Positions 13,911-25,400 of a DNA stretch of 64,000 bases are shown piece after piece; position 1 is the stretch's first letter; each line of letters starts with the position of its first letter. This DNA is from Orthonyx spaldingii (Eukaryota > Chordata > Aves > Passeriformes > Orthonychidae). A model generated the notes under the pieces. It saw only the letters and a program-made list of their open reading frames with translations, was not told the DNA's origin and did no database searches. The DNA lies in assembly GCA_013397795.1 (NCBI GenBank), contig VZTJ01000523.1, positions 4,369,218 to 4,433,217 on the forward strand. The letters are read 5' to 3'. Made by a program: the position numbers and the translations under genes.

Positions 13911-15309
13911 GGTTGTTAAAAAGAATTGGGGAAGAGGCACCAATTCAAGCAGCTGCCTTACTGAGGCTTTCAGCCTCGCTGGTCAAACTGGATTCCACCA
14001 CTGAAGGATTCTCAGGGTTTAGTGGGCACCAGTTGGTTCCTCCAAAGACAACATGTCTGCAGTCTCTTGATGTTCTGTGCATACTGCAGCAAATCACCCT
14101 TTCAGAAGCTATGTTCAAATCAATTATAATAGTTAATCTCTTTTCAGTTTAATGTGTGGCTTCTCCCAAGGGAAACTCATGAATAGATATAAAATGACTT
14201 ATGTGAACTTCAGAGAGCAAAGGAGATTGCGGGAGGAAATCTTCAAAAATGAGGCCATCCCCTTGAGGGGAAAAAAATACTGTGTCTTCCTGAAGAATGA
14301 ATCTATAAGCAGAAGAGTTCATAGAGAAGACAAATGGAAACTCCATGTAAAGTTTAAGCAAAGGTCAAATACAGCAAACTCTCCTTTAGAGCGGAGCTCC
14401 TGGGCTGAATGAGAAGTGGCAGCAGCAGGTATCCAGCAGTGTCTAATGCACTCTCTTCTTGTCCAAGGAGAAGCTGATTAGCTACTTTTTTTGGTCTTTT
14501 TTTTATCTTCTTCTAAATCATCTAGAAAATTACCTTTAAAATGTTCTTACTCTTAAAAGCAAAGCTCAGACTGGCACTGAGGATCACAGTGTGCTGCTTT
14601 CCAATCCTTTCACCCCTGGATTTCCTTGCTGATGTGCAAAGTAAGATGTTTTTGCCCCGTGTGGCCACGCTGCCTCGTGCCTTGGCAGCAGAGCAGGTTC
14701 ATCAGGACCATCAGTGGTGTTGGCGATGCCATCTTGCCATAGCCAGGCTGGAGGTGCCCTCCCTCAGCTGCATGGAGGCCGTGATGCTTTGCACAGAGCC
14801 TGCTCCTGGGGTCACTATTTCTTTGGTAATTAACCCCAGCCCCAGTTTCCGTGGGCTGGCAGGTGCCTATGTGGATCAGTGCTGTGCTTTATATCCATGT
14901 GGCCAGCTCAGCTGGACCAGCCCTGGTGGTGGATCTGCTCCCTGGCTGCTCGCCCTGCATCGTTCCCATGCAGCCGCAGGTTCCCTGCAGTCCTCAGGCA
15001 CCTCTTATCTTAAATTAATGGGGAAGCGTTAAAGTGGGCTGATAGTGCTACTCCATTAGCCTTGTCCCTGTGCTCCTCTCAAATCAATGTTCCCTCTAAA
15101 GCAGAGCCATTACAGGCGTGCAGCTCCCGAGGGTGTTGGGAGCCAGCTGCTTCCCCATCATGGTGCATGGGGACAGCCGGGCTTCGGCAGTCCCCAGGAG
15201 CTCTGCCCGACCTGGGTGTGCCATCTCCCTGTGGCTGGAATAAAGAAATGGAGCAGGGAGTAGTGGTCGTCAGAAGGCAAAGTGTTCCCCTCGTGGCCTG
15301 GGTCACACT

Positions 15310-15560
15310 TGCATGGAAGAGGCTAATTAAATTGTGTAATTAGTGACTTTGTTAATGAGCTGGGGCAGAGAAATTTTGCTTTGGCTGTTACAGTGTCGGC
15401 GCCTTTGGGGGTTTGTAAAAGCTCAGGGCTTTGGGAAGGTTTTTCTTGCCTGATGTTACCTTGCAGCAGTTTTTCAGTGGCCTGGCACACTCTTAAAAAC
15501 AAAGCCCAGCTCCCGTTTCCTAAAAAACACGCAGCCATTTGATTTAATTAGTCATTTTTT
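15310..15560. promoter_or_regulatory. Candidate regulatory block with homeodomain-site clusters
   Basis: Begins with GGCTAATTAAATTGTGTAAT-type words and ends with 'tgatttaattagtcat'. Between them are TTAATGAGC and a 'tgtcggcgcc' GC core. Spacing of TAATTA words at both ends is unusual against the local background. Confidence 0.25.
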
Positions 15561-16477
15561 TGTGGCCTGATGTGTCAAACTTCAGTCTATTCTGAATTAA
15601 GGTACAGCTCTTGCATTGAGTATACTTTAGATAAGGGTTGGTGTGTATTTATGATCCTCCTGGTAGCGTGGGGAGCCCAAGGAGAAGAGCCAGTGGTTCT
15701 GTTCTATCGATTTACTTTGAATTTCACATTTATATTGGTGGGAGGAAACCACGTATTAAACACTGTTGCTTGATACAAGTTTGGTACCTGGATTAGAGAT
15801 GCTCCCTTCCTTTTGCTCACCCTCTTGCAGACACCACCATACCGGGGATCTGACTGTCCTTGCTCCTGCCAGAGCAAGCGATACCTGGAGAGCTGAATCA
15901 TCATGCTTGTTTCTCCTTAAGGTCTGAACTTGTGTCTGTCCCTTCTCTGACTGCCCTACTGTGGCATTTTTCTTTACTTTTTGGAGCCTGCTTTAAAATG
16001 GCAGTGGTTAGGAAGAGTCTGGGAAGCTGTGTTCATGTGTTCCTGAGCCTGCAGTGCGGACTCAGAAAGAGGGAAAGACTGAAATAGGATTTCTGAGCTG
16101 TTGTCCTAGGACTGCTTGTGGCCCAGCAGACTTGAGCAGATGGTTTGTGAAATCCTTCCCTCCCCCAAAAAGCATACACGATGCCGCCCCTGCAAATGAG
16201 CAGGCAATCTGTTACTTCTACTTTTCGCTCACTTTATTTTAAGTTCAAATCTCAGCCGGGTTTTTGTTTGACTAAAAGGTGACAACCATTTCACTGTGAC
16301 TTCACAAGATGGGCTGGGTTTTTTTCTTGAAAAGGTTAGTTGGTGCTTGAATAAATAAACAAGTGAAAACTTGGTGGAAAGTTTGAGCAGTGCATCCTTC
16401 CATCCATAAAGATTTCATCTGCTGTCCCATATCAGAGCTAACACAATCCTGTTTGTGGTTTCATCCCTCACAGGAGG

Positions 16478-16570
16478 GATGGCTGGACTCGGTGATCAAT
16501 GATATGACTTGATGATCAGTGGTTGAACTTGATGATCGTAGAGGTCTTTTCCAGCCTTACTGATTCTATG
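16478..16570 (+). mobile_element. CR1-like 3' tail of a second subtype
   Basis: The words 'ggctggactcggtgatc', 'ttgatgatcgtagaggtctt' and 'ccagccttactgattctatg' match the CR1 subfamilies whose tails read 'gatgatcttaaaggtctttt'. An internal partial duplication repeats 'acttgatgatc'. Confidence 0.75.
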
Positions 16571-18778
16571 GCTCTTGCAGCCTTGGTGCCCACATGCCGT
16601 GTGGGGCTGTGAGGATGCAGCTGAGCCACAGCTCCTGCACAGGACTTGGGAGCAGAGGGGCTGAGCTCCCTCCAGTGCTGGGTGGGAGATGAAGCAGCCC
16701 CGGTTTGCCGGGCCCCTTTGCCGTTTGAAGAATTCTCTCGGGTGGTGCCATTGTTCCCGCTGTCGCTCCGACCCTCCCCTCCCATTCAGCGCCTCTTTGC
16801 ATCCTTGGGAAAAAGCCTTGATCCTGGACTTGCTCTTCTCTCAGGGTTTGATAGGTTTTGCCAGCTGAAAGCTGGGCTTTGAGAAGGGAATGGGGGGATT
16901 TTCACTGAGCCGGGGATAATCAAAGGAAGTCATCACAAACAGCAGCTTAAAATATCTGACCTTTTCCCACTTCTCTCCTCCACTTTACGTGTCTGTGCAG
17001 AGAGTGGGTGCAGAGATGCTGCTTTGTGGCATTGCTTCCTCTATACCCACTGTCCTGGAGCTTTTGTGTATCTTGTGTTTCCCTGGAGGAGGTTTCAGGG
17101 CAGGTCTCATCTTTGACTTGGGCAGAGGAAAAGCCCACAGACCCCTGAGCATCCTGATGCTCTCCTGCTGGTCTGTCCTTTGCAGGGACAGTGGCACCAG
17201 CCAGTACAGGGAGAGCACAGAACATCCAGACCCATTCTGCAGTGTGAGGGGGGCTTCAGATCCCAAATGCCCTTCTGCAGGACTCCTGCTGTCCTGTGAT
17301 TTCCTCCTATTCCTGTCTGCTTGCATCAGGGGACTACCTGTAAATGTTATAAGAGGGATGAGTGCTAAAGGAAAACCCAAAAGGCAGAGGAAATAGCCCA
17401 AAATGTGGTCCATTTCCTGAATCCTTCCCCCCGCTGTTTTTGAAGCCTGCCAAGTGATTTAGGGAGGGTAGTAGGACCGATACATTCTTCTGCAAAACTT
17501 GGTTTTGGCAAGGCAGAGAGGATACACGGCCAAGGGAGGACAGAAGAGGAAAAGCCAGGTGAGATTCTGCAGAAACCGCTCCCCTGGCAGCTGCAGGAGG
17601 AACTGCTTTGGCAGAGGAAACAGCAGGTGCAGAAGGACTGGTGGCAGCATCTCTTCCCACCGTGCTGTGAACCAGAAACTGCAGTGCCCAGCTCCCAGGA
17701 GGTTTCTGTTTTACTCTTTGTTGTACGGCAGCCTGAGCAAACAAACTGTGCTGCTCTTGATAACGAAAGAGGTGACATTACTAATTTATTTGCCCACCCA
17801 AATGTAGGATGTAATAGAACAGAATTAATCTCTTCTCTTTACACATCAGATGCTTGTAGCTTTGGGCGGCGGGTGTGCTTTCAGCCTCTGGTGTGCAGCT
17901 AACTGGGAGTTCAGCTGATTGCCTTGATTCAGTGTGGCGAGCAGGTAAATGAGGAGCTGCAAGGAACAGGAATTTTATGGGTGTGTGCTTGGTCCCAAGC
18001 CTGGATGTGGGTGGTGGGATGAGGCTCAGAGAAAGTGAGGGTGGTGTTAACTGTGGTGCCCTCGTGGTCCCAGCGATCAGCCAAGCTCCTTTCACAACTC
18101 AGCATGGATGAGTCCTGCAGAGCAGCACAGGGTGGATCAAAAGGAGACTTTCACATTGGCAGTGGTGCCACAGGGGGACAGATGTCCCTTGGTAGTCTCC
18201 CAGGGAAGGAAATGGTGGCAAACCCATCCACAGCAGGGACTGCAGCAGGGGCTGCTGCTGGGTGAGTCTCGGGACAGTGGCCATGCAAGAGCTTTAACGA
18301 GGTGCTTTGGATTCCTTCCCTTGCTGCTGCAGCCGGTTCCCGAATCATCTGTATGCTAATGAGCTAATTTGTGCCATTAGCAGAGCCCTGTTAATCAGGG
18401 CCTCCCACGATATGACTGGGCTGTGGCCCCAACGCTTGCTGTATTTTAAGCCCTGAGTTTTTTAATTAGTAGTGATGTGTATGATGCTCATCCCTGGGCA
18501 TCTGCAGTGCAGTCTGTGCAGATGCTGAGCTGCCTCAAGATGCAGAACCAGGGTCCTAGGGTTTTCCTTCAGATGGGAGGTGTTTCCTAAAAGTCTGACC
18601 AGAGAGGTAGAGTCTTGAGATGCTGTGGTGTTCAGGAAGCAATGAGCAGGGAACATCTCAAGCCCCCTCCTGCCAGCCTGAGTTTAACCTGACACAGGAA
18701 GATTTGCCAGTCACACCTGCAGCTCAGGGGTTTTGATAGTGAAAGGAATAAGGTGAATGTGCCTTTACAAACAGACCA

Positions 18779-19263
18779 TGTGAATCTGCTTGTAGATAGG
18801 GCCAGGAACTCATAGGCAAGGAACTAACAGAAGAAACTCTTAGTTCTACAAAATGTTACTAATCAACACAGACTGTTGCTTGGCCAAGACTGTTAAATTC
18901 CTGAACCCAGAGAAAAAGAACAAAGATTTAATAGAATGATGAATAGGTTGTTTTTTTTTTTTTATATAACAAAAGGGGGGTGCATAATAGAAGCGGGGCA
19001 TAGAGTAGGTGGTTTGGGAAGTCTGTAGCTTCCCCACCTCTGCCTGGGGGGAAAAGGAAGAGGGAGATGCGGCCAGGACCTTGGGATAAAAAGGAGGCTG
19101 TGTCCCCTAACAATTTGAGAGACCCCATGGGAAATGCCCATGGCCTCTCCCTTTATTCCGATAAAGTTACAGGACTCCTCTGTCTCCTTTTTGAACACAA
19201 ACCTCTGGCATTGTGGATTAATTTTCCTGACAGTAGCCACAGGGGCACTTCAATGCCCCGACA
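18779..19263 (+). mobile_element. Probable solo LTR of an endogenous retrovirus
   Basis: The block has the order expected of an LTR read on the + strand: a long upstream part, a TATA-like 'gataaaaag' at 19085-19093, a poly(A)-signal-like 'ataaag' at about 19161-19166, and a U5-like stretch ending in CA at 19262-19263. No gag, pol or env frame is adjacent, so if real it is a solo LTR. A T13 run lies inside at 18951-18963. The 5' edge is uncertain and I could not find a convincing target-site duplication, so the boundaries and the family are unassigned. Confidence 0.5.
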
Positions 19264-19489
19264 TTTTGCCTGAAGCTTCCTGCGTTCCTTCCCAGGGGAT
19301 TGGTATTTGCACAAAAGCCAGGTTGTATCCTTATGACAGCAGTTTGCTTTCAGGTTTTGCATTGCTGAGCTATGAGCAGGATGGGGATGACAGGATGATA
19401 GCAGCTCATGTGCAGGTGCCAGTGTGCGTCTCAGCTGTTTTTCCTGCAGTCCCAACACTCCCTCACGCTGCTGTGTTTGTGTTTTCCAG

Positions 19490-19623
19490 ATCAGCCGGTT
19501 GTGTGGCCACGCTCAGCAGAGACAGGTTCGATCAGCTCATTATCCAGAAGACCTTTTCATTGACAAGAAAATCCTGAAAGTGACTCACATTGAGCAGGAA
19601 GAAACTTTATCAAGCAGGAGGAG
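19490..19623 (+). CDS. GPC3: Glypican-3, exon 4 (furin-cleavage exon), partial gene
   Basis: Glypican-3 is a GPI-anchored cell-surface heparan sulfate proteoglycan that modulates Hedgehog, Wnt, BMP and FGF signalling. This exon starts in frame at ATC after a 'gttttccag' acceptor and ends before the donor 'gtgaga', leaving two bases of a split Arg codon (phase 2, 134 bp). It encodes ISRLCGHAQQRQVRS followed by AHYPEDLFIDKKILKVTHIE and QEETLSSRR. From memory the human counterpart begins ISKLCAHSQQRQYRS and has YYPEDLFIDKK, so the match to GPC3 is near-complete. The Cys of RLC is one of the conserved glypican cysteines. The RQVR tetrapeptide at 19520-19531 keeps the R-X-X-R furin consensus that splits the core protein into two disulfide-linked chains. 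A probable solo LTR ends 226 bp upstream. GPC5, the nearest paralogue, is the main alternative, but the residue-level match favours GPC3. Confidence 0.95.
19520..19532 (+). other. GPC3: Furin-type processing site RQVR|S in GPC3
   Basis: The codons read Arg-Gln-Val-Arg and then Ser. Human GPC3 has Arg-Gln-Tyr-Arg|Ser at the known proprotein-convertase site. The Tyr-to-Val change leaves the required first and fourth arginines intact, so cleavage is expected to be retained; this is inference from the motif. Confidence 0.75.
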
Positions 19624-20734
19624 GTGAGAATGCTCAGGCTGAGTGTGCTGCCTGCTGGATGGGCTGCAGGAGCACCATATGGAATGGCCCAGTGGAAGCA
19701 GATGGAAAAGCTCTTTATTTCACCTTACCCATAAACCTGGTTTGGCTCTGAACATCAGAGGTGCTCTGTGGCAGGCTCTGAAGTGCAGTGAGGTGTCTGC
19801 ATGGGTTTTCTCACCTAGTGCACCCAGCTTAATACACCAAATGCCTTGTCTGGATATCTTGGGCACTAGTATACTGCCTGAAATACTCACAGGTGTTATT
19901 ATAGACAGAAATGGTCACTCCAGCCTGAATTGTTACATGCTACATCATGTGTAGGTAAGGGGAATGCATTTCATGCTTTTTGTATAGAGTTTTATGGTAG
20001 TTCAGAGATGTTAACAGACTTTTACTGAATATTTTCAAAGGAAGCAGGTGCCTCCACTGCTGGCACTGCACCCTGTGCTTCCTTCCCCATGTAAGTAGAA
20101 GCTGTAATTAAGTGGGCTCTGATGTGTCAGGGAGCAGCATCTCCCCTCTGGATCTGAAAGCACACGCAGAGACATGCAGTGGTTTTACTTCTGTCTTGAA
20201 TAAAAGAAAAATCCCTGTGGAAGAGAAACAAGCAAGCTTGGCAGTTTTTGAAACTGGCGATAGACTGAGTTGGGTGGATTTCTCTCTGAAGACTAACAGG
20301 GCCACATTCTTGGTACTGTTCCCATGAGATACAGCACCAGGGCTTGCATTCCTCCGTTGTCTCAACACGTCGGAGGTTACACAGCCCAGACTCTGACAGA
20401 GATGTCCTTTGAAGACTCTGAAGTCTAATGAAATCTGCTGAGATGAATTACATGGGTTCATACCTGAAGATATGGAGGTATCCTCCCTTCCCTGCCCCTC
20501 CCTGCCCTGCAGGGAGCTCAGCTCCCCAGGAAAGTTTCCTTCCACCTGTTCTCCCCAGCTCTGCTGGGGTTTGTGGAAGAGGAGCACAGCAGTGCCTAGG
20601 GATGTAAGGAGCTGAGTGTCATGGGCAGTGAGGCTTGTCCTGCTTGGGGTTTGCCATAACTGATGGTCCGGGTCTCACCTCATTTTGGCTTTCCCACTGG
20701 TCTTGGTTGGACCTCTGCCCCACTGTTAGGCCGG

Positions 20735-20776
20735 TGCAGGAGGTGGATGCAGGAGGTGGTTCACGCAGGAGGTGAC
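20735..20776. repeat. Short tandem repeat, 'gcaggaggtg' unit, three copies
   Basis: The ten-base word gcaggaggtg occurs three times at roughly 13- to 16-base spacing. It is a small imperfect minisatellite at the edge of the GC-rich patch, with no evident function. Confidence 0.6.
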
Positions 20777-20888
20777 TGCCTGAAGCATCCCTTCGATTTG
20801 TGCAGAGGGTTGTGGGCTGAATTCCCACCCTTTGGAGGGGCTTTGACCCATCAGACAAGCCCTTGTTCACTTTCATGGGCAGTGACAG

Positions 20889-21260
20889 ACAGACGGACGG
20901 GTCGCTGCGTGCGATGCCCGGGCAGGACGTGCTGTGGTGGTCGGAGGCAGGGCTTGAGTGACTGTCTTCCTGCACGGGCTGCGGCTCTCCCTGCGGGGGC
21001 TGTGTCAGCCCCACCACGGCAGGAACAGGCTCCTCGGCAGCGAAAAGGCAGCGCAGAGCACCGGCTCCTTCTCCTTGTGTCGCCTGCCCCCAGCCGGCTG
21101 TCGTGGGCTCTGGATGGAGAGAGAACCCCGCGGAATCCCCAGACAAGGAGGGGTGGAGGGAGCTGGGCATCCCTCTGCACTCCAAACTGCCTAAGACTGC
21201 AGGGCAGCTCCCCACAGCTGGCAGGACACGGACAATCCCCCACTATAGCACCCGGGGGAT
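20889..21260. other. CpG-rich patch in intron 4 (weak CpG-island candidate)
   Basis: By eye about two dozen CpG dinucleotides fall in under 400 bp, against a strongly CpG-depleted surround. They are densest at 20889-20945. GC content is also raised. No TATA box, no spliced open frame and no known first exon is visible, so it could be an orphan CpG island, an intragenic promoter or just a GC-biased stretch. Confidence 0.35.
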
Positions 21261-22365
21261 GCCTCTGAGATTGCTCCCTGCTCCAGGTGCTAATTCCTCA
21301 TCATCCCTCCCAGGGAGCCAGGAGGCTGAGAAATAACCCCTTGCCAAAGGGGGAAATGCCCTGAAACAAAACAACTGTGAGGCCAAGTCTTACTGTCTCC
21401 AGTCCCTGCTATTCACATTATCTTACTTTTGGTGCTGTTTACCTAATTAAATCTGCCACTATAACCTGCTGAGTGTCCCTGAGGGATCAGACCTGGGCTG
21501 GGGGGATGTCACATCCCACTCCTAGCGCCTCTGTCACCTCTCCGGCAACACCAGAGAACCCATGGTCAGCCTGTATCCTGGCACCTCTGGACCACTGCTG
21601 CAGGTGACCAGCTGGAGATCCTTGTGGCTGGGAAGGGAGGGCACAGGGTTGGGATGCAGCCTGATTCACATCCCCTCTGTGTGGTGCAAGCACTGCTCCT
21701 GCAGCTCCTCCTGCCTTGCTGTGACAGAGCCATTTTGGTGAGTGTAACCTGCCCCTTTGAATGCAGACTGTGACCCCATGGCCAACCCAGTGCATCCTTT
21801 GAAATCGTGTACTTTTGATGGTGCAGCATGAAACACAGCCTTACCCATGTGTACAGATCTGTGCTGAGAGTGTCAGCTCTGGTCTACCACCAAAATTGCC
21901 ACCTGCCCTTGCAGCAATGCTGGATGGCCAATGTCACCCAGACAAAGCCCCTGAGGGGCCTCTATTGTCTTCTGCAACGCAGAGGGGACACTACAGCCTG
22001 AGCCCTTGCTGCTCAGATGTACCCCACGGATACATGGCCTGAGCCAGTGCACCTTTCCTTTGGTGCTGTGAGAGTGCAGAGACTGTGTCTGGCTTTTGCC
22101 TGGTGCATGGCTGGGCTGAGGTTCTGCTGCCCCCACATCCCCCCCTATCACCACCAGTTTTGCCCTGGGAAACAGCCTTTGACTGAGTAACATCAAGGAA
22201 AAACACAAAAAGCTACTTGGGGTCAGAAATAAAACTAATGCTTCATGGTTTGTTTGCACTTAGCTGCTTTAATGTTGTGCTTGTGTGACTACCTTCACTG
22301 GTTAAAATGCACCAACCTTGTCTTTTCCTTTTAACGGAGTGCCCTTTCCCCTCCCTTTCTTCCAG

Positions 22366-22491
22366 GGAACTGATTGCAAAGCTGAAGTCCCACAGCAGTT
22401 TTTACAACAGCTTGCCAGAGTACATCTGCAACCACAGCTCTGCTGTTCAGAACGACACCCTTTGCTGGAACGGACAAGAAGTCGTGGAGAG
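22366..22491 (+). CDS. GPC3: Glypican-3, exon 5
   Basis: This 126-bp exon opens with the last base of the split Arg codon, then encodes ELIAKLKSHSSFYNSLPEY, ICNHSSAVQNDTLCWNGQE and VVE, and ends with two bases of another split Arg codon before the donor 'gtgaat'. Human GPC3 has [20 protein letters not shown] here and ENDTLCWNGQELVER at the end, so the identity is clear. It belongs to the helical core of the glypican ectodomain. Both cysteines (Y-I-C and L-C-W) are conserved. The N-D-T glycosylation sequon at 22451-22459 is shared with human. A further sequon, N-H-S at 22430-22438, replaces human S-H-S and appears extra. Phases on both sides agree with neighbouring exons. Confidence 0.95.
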
Positions 22492-25400
22492 GTGAATCAC
22501 ATCTCCCTTGCTCTCTCTCTCCCCAGTACTGCTTATCTTTTGTCACCCAGGCACAGGAGCAGTCTGTGTCCAGGACATGACTTGCTCCCTTAGGGACCTT
22601 GTGCAGAGCAAGTGCCCAGCAGCGCTGCAGCTCAGCTGAATGTGCAAGATCTGCAGGGATAGAAGTGGTTGTGTGCTGCCCTCCACTGAGTTTTCTGCTC
22701 AGTGAAAACCCTGCATCCATGATGGGTTTTGGTCAGGGTGGGCCAGAGGCAGGAGAGCAGCAGCCCTGCTCCCATGGGAGGGTGCACCCCAGTCCAGGGA
22801 TGGCTCCTCTGGTGCCTGGTTATCTGCATGGAGTGGGGATGTCTCCAGATGGGCTCCGCACAGTGGTAGCAGGACAGCATGGGTGGCATCCCCTGCCCCA
22901 TCCAGGGAGGGTCCAGGAAGACTTCCTTGCTGAATTTCTCCTTGCTCTGGCTCTCAGCTGGAGGAGGTGAGGACCACTGAACTCTGGTGGTGCCAGGGCT
23001 GCCCTCAGACCACCTTCCCACCACCAGGTCCTGGCTGTCCTCTCTGGATGGAGCCATTCCCACCAAGGTCCAGCTCATGCTACTTTGCCCTGCCCACTCA
23101 CCATTTTGGAGGATGTACTGGTGGTAATTGAGGTTAACAGAGATAGGCACATGCAGGATTCACATCATAAAGAGGAAGGAAGTGTTAATAGAAATGGAGA
23201 TTTTTCTTGCAAAAAACGCCTCTTGGGAATGTTAAATAATGTGGAAATAGAACTTGGAAATGTTTTTTATAATTATACATAAATCTCCTCTAATCACCCT
23301 ACTTTGCAAAGCATCCTTTGCTATTAAGTAGTTTGCATAAGGGAAAAAATAGAAATAAAATCAGGAAGTGGTGAAATGTTGAGATATTAATTATGACTTC
23401 TTGATCAGTAACCTCAGGTGGTAATTAGCCTGTACTTGCAATACTGACCTGAAACACTGAATAGACCAAAATAGCATCAAACTCTATTTTGAAAAAAAAA
23501 TGACTCAACATCTAAGATCACACGCTTAGTAAAATGTACTTGTGTTGCCTAAGGAAAAATGTGTCCTCTGTTGGTACTTATTCCTGGAAAATCTTGAGTT
23601 TCCGTGACTAACTGAGAAGTTCAATTGGAAAGAAAAAGATTATTTCAATATTGTCTCACTGATTGCTAATTAAAATTTCTAAAGCAGGGCTATAAACACT
23701 GCAGCTCTGGAGAGGGGCACCTAGGGTGAGGTCTGGGCTTAGGACAGTTCACTGGGGTCATGGCCAGTGGCCCTGGTCCAGGTCCTGCTGATGCCACAGC
23801 TGGGTGAAGTGGTAGCAATGGAAGGGTGCTGTGTCCAGATCCTCCTGCAAATTCTTCCTGTAAGTTCAGAGATGTTTGCAGATTAAACACGACTTCAGGT
23901 GATAGATGGCCTTCAGCTTTCTGCTGAGAACACCAGGGGAATGTCATAGGCAGAGATATCGCCCTGGGTCCCTGCTGCAATGCTGTGGTGGTGGTGGCAC
24001 AATATGGCAGGTCACGGAGGTGCCATGGCATGCAGGGGGGCAGGGCAGGGAGAGGATGAAGTCTGTGTGCGTGAAGGGGGCTCCAAGATTTCAGCCCCTG
24101 GCTGTTGAGTTAAGGATTAAATCCTCTCCTGCGTTTGAAGAGCGTGTGCCTTTCCACTCCTCTCCTTGCCCCCTCTGATCTATTGCACAGATGTCACCAC
24201 CTCTGCCAACTCCTATGAAATATTAGTGACAGTTCCCTTGCAGGCAAATATTAGAGATTTTTGCTGTGAGCAGGGAGACCTCAGCTAAATAAAGCTGATC
24301 TAAAATAATGATCAAGGGTGCTCCTCTCCCAGGACCCATTTGCAGAGTGTTTCAAATAGAAGCAAACATGTAGTTAAAATGATCTCTACACTGGCTGCGT
24401 CATGTGCTTGGACTTCCCAGCTTGGCATCTCTTTCAGAGTGTCTGGAAGGATTCCTGAAAATCAGGAGCATTTAAGGTAATGGTGCTCGAGTACCCCAAG
24501 CTGCCAGTTCCTTTATTTCAGTGTTTTCCCCAAGAGGGAGCCAAGCAGCTGTTCATGGTGTAGCAGCTCTTGCTCAAGCTGCTCTGAGAATGTGTGTTAT
24601 GTGCTGGAGCAGTTCTATTCTCCTGCTGGACTGGTGTGTGTTTGTTGGTCATCAGACTCCATCTTGCCACTTTTTGCAAGAAATTTGATGTGGTTTGAAT
24701 ATCCAGTATTAATTTCAGGGTGCTGTCCTGGTTCTTGTCCCACATGTGTGGTGGCTGCCAGAAAGAAGGATGGTGACATGGTGAGATGGTTCCTGTGGCT
24801 GGGGTGTTGGCATGGAAGGACACAGGCTCTTGGAAAGGACAAGCAGGGGACACAAGGATGGAGTGTCTCTGTCAGTGACCAGCTGGAGTGCGTGGAGTTC
24901 CACCTGGGTATGGATGAGAAGCTGACCAAGAGCTTTTGGGTCAAGATAGAAGGGAGGGCAGAGACAGGTGATGTTGTAGTCTAGCTCTGCTTCAGACCAC
25001 ACGACCTGGAAGACTGGGTGGATGAGGCCCTTTATAGCCAGACATGAGCAGCCTCACATTTACCAGCCCTGGCCCTCACGAGTGACTTCAACCCTGGTAT
25101 CTGTTGAAGGGACAACACAGCAGGGCATAAGCAATCCCTGGGTTCCTGGATAAACTAGAAAGCTCCTGCTGAATCTGCTGATCAGGTGAAGACCAGGGCA
25201 GAGCGATGGTTGGGTGATTTCTATGCTGCCATGTGCTTCCATGTCTGGTGCTGTGTGGGTAGTGGATAAAACTGTTGGAGCATTGTTGTGTCTGTGAGGA
25301 CCATGTGAACCTCTGTATGAGCATGTCTAGGATTTGATTGTGTTCTTGTAGGGATTATGGCTATTTACCTCTTGCATTTCTAATGTACTACCTGAGTGTT

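Larger units (their letters stand above)
1..19489 (+). other. GPC3: GPC3 intron 3, 3' part (partial, extends upstream)
   Basis: No exon of any gene could be recognised here. The stretch lies directly upstream of the first supported exon and ends in a polypyrimidine tract with an AG acceptor at 19488-19489. It holds CR1 remnants at 3164-3738, 12733-12786 and 16478-16570, a T24 tract at 4610-4633, a probable solo LTR at about 18779-19263, and unique AT-rich blocks around 9130-9560, 10430-10720, 13560-13910 and 15310-15560. Reading frames inside it are short, lack family motifs and are not bounded by convincing splice sites. That it is intron 3 follows from the human exon order; the upstream exon itself is outside the window. 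Confidence 0.8.
19624..22365 (+). other. GPC3: GPC3 intron 4
   Basis: A 2.7 kb intron from donor 'gtgaga' to the long pyrimidine acceptor 'cctttcccctccctttcttccag'. The two flanking exons join a split Arg codon (AG|G) and keep the frame. It contains a GC- and CpG-rich patch at about 20889-21260, a small tandem repeat at 20735-20776, and overlapping long open frames on both strands in that GC-rich part, which look like composition effects. I see no second gene. Confidence 0.9.

Noticed and set aside
20619..21268. Overlapping ~200-codon open frames on both strands in intron 4
   Set aside because: Both strands are open over the same GC-rich, stop-poor stretch; the products are Pro/Ser/Gly/Arg-rich with no domain, as composition alone would give.
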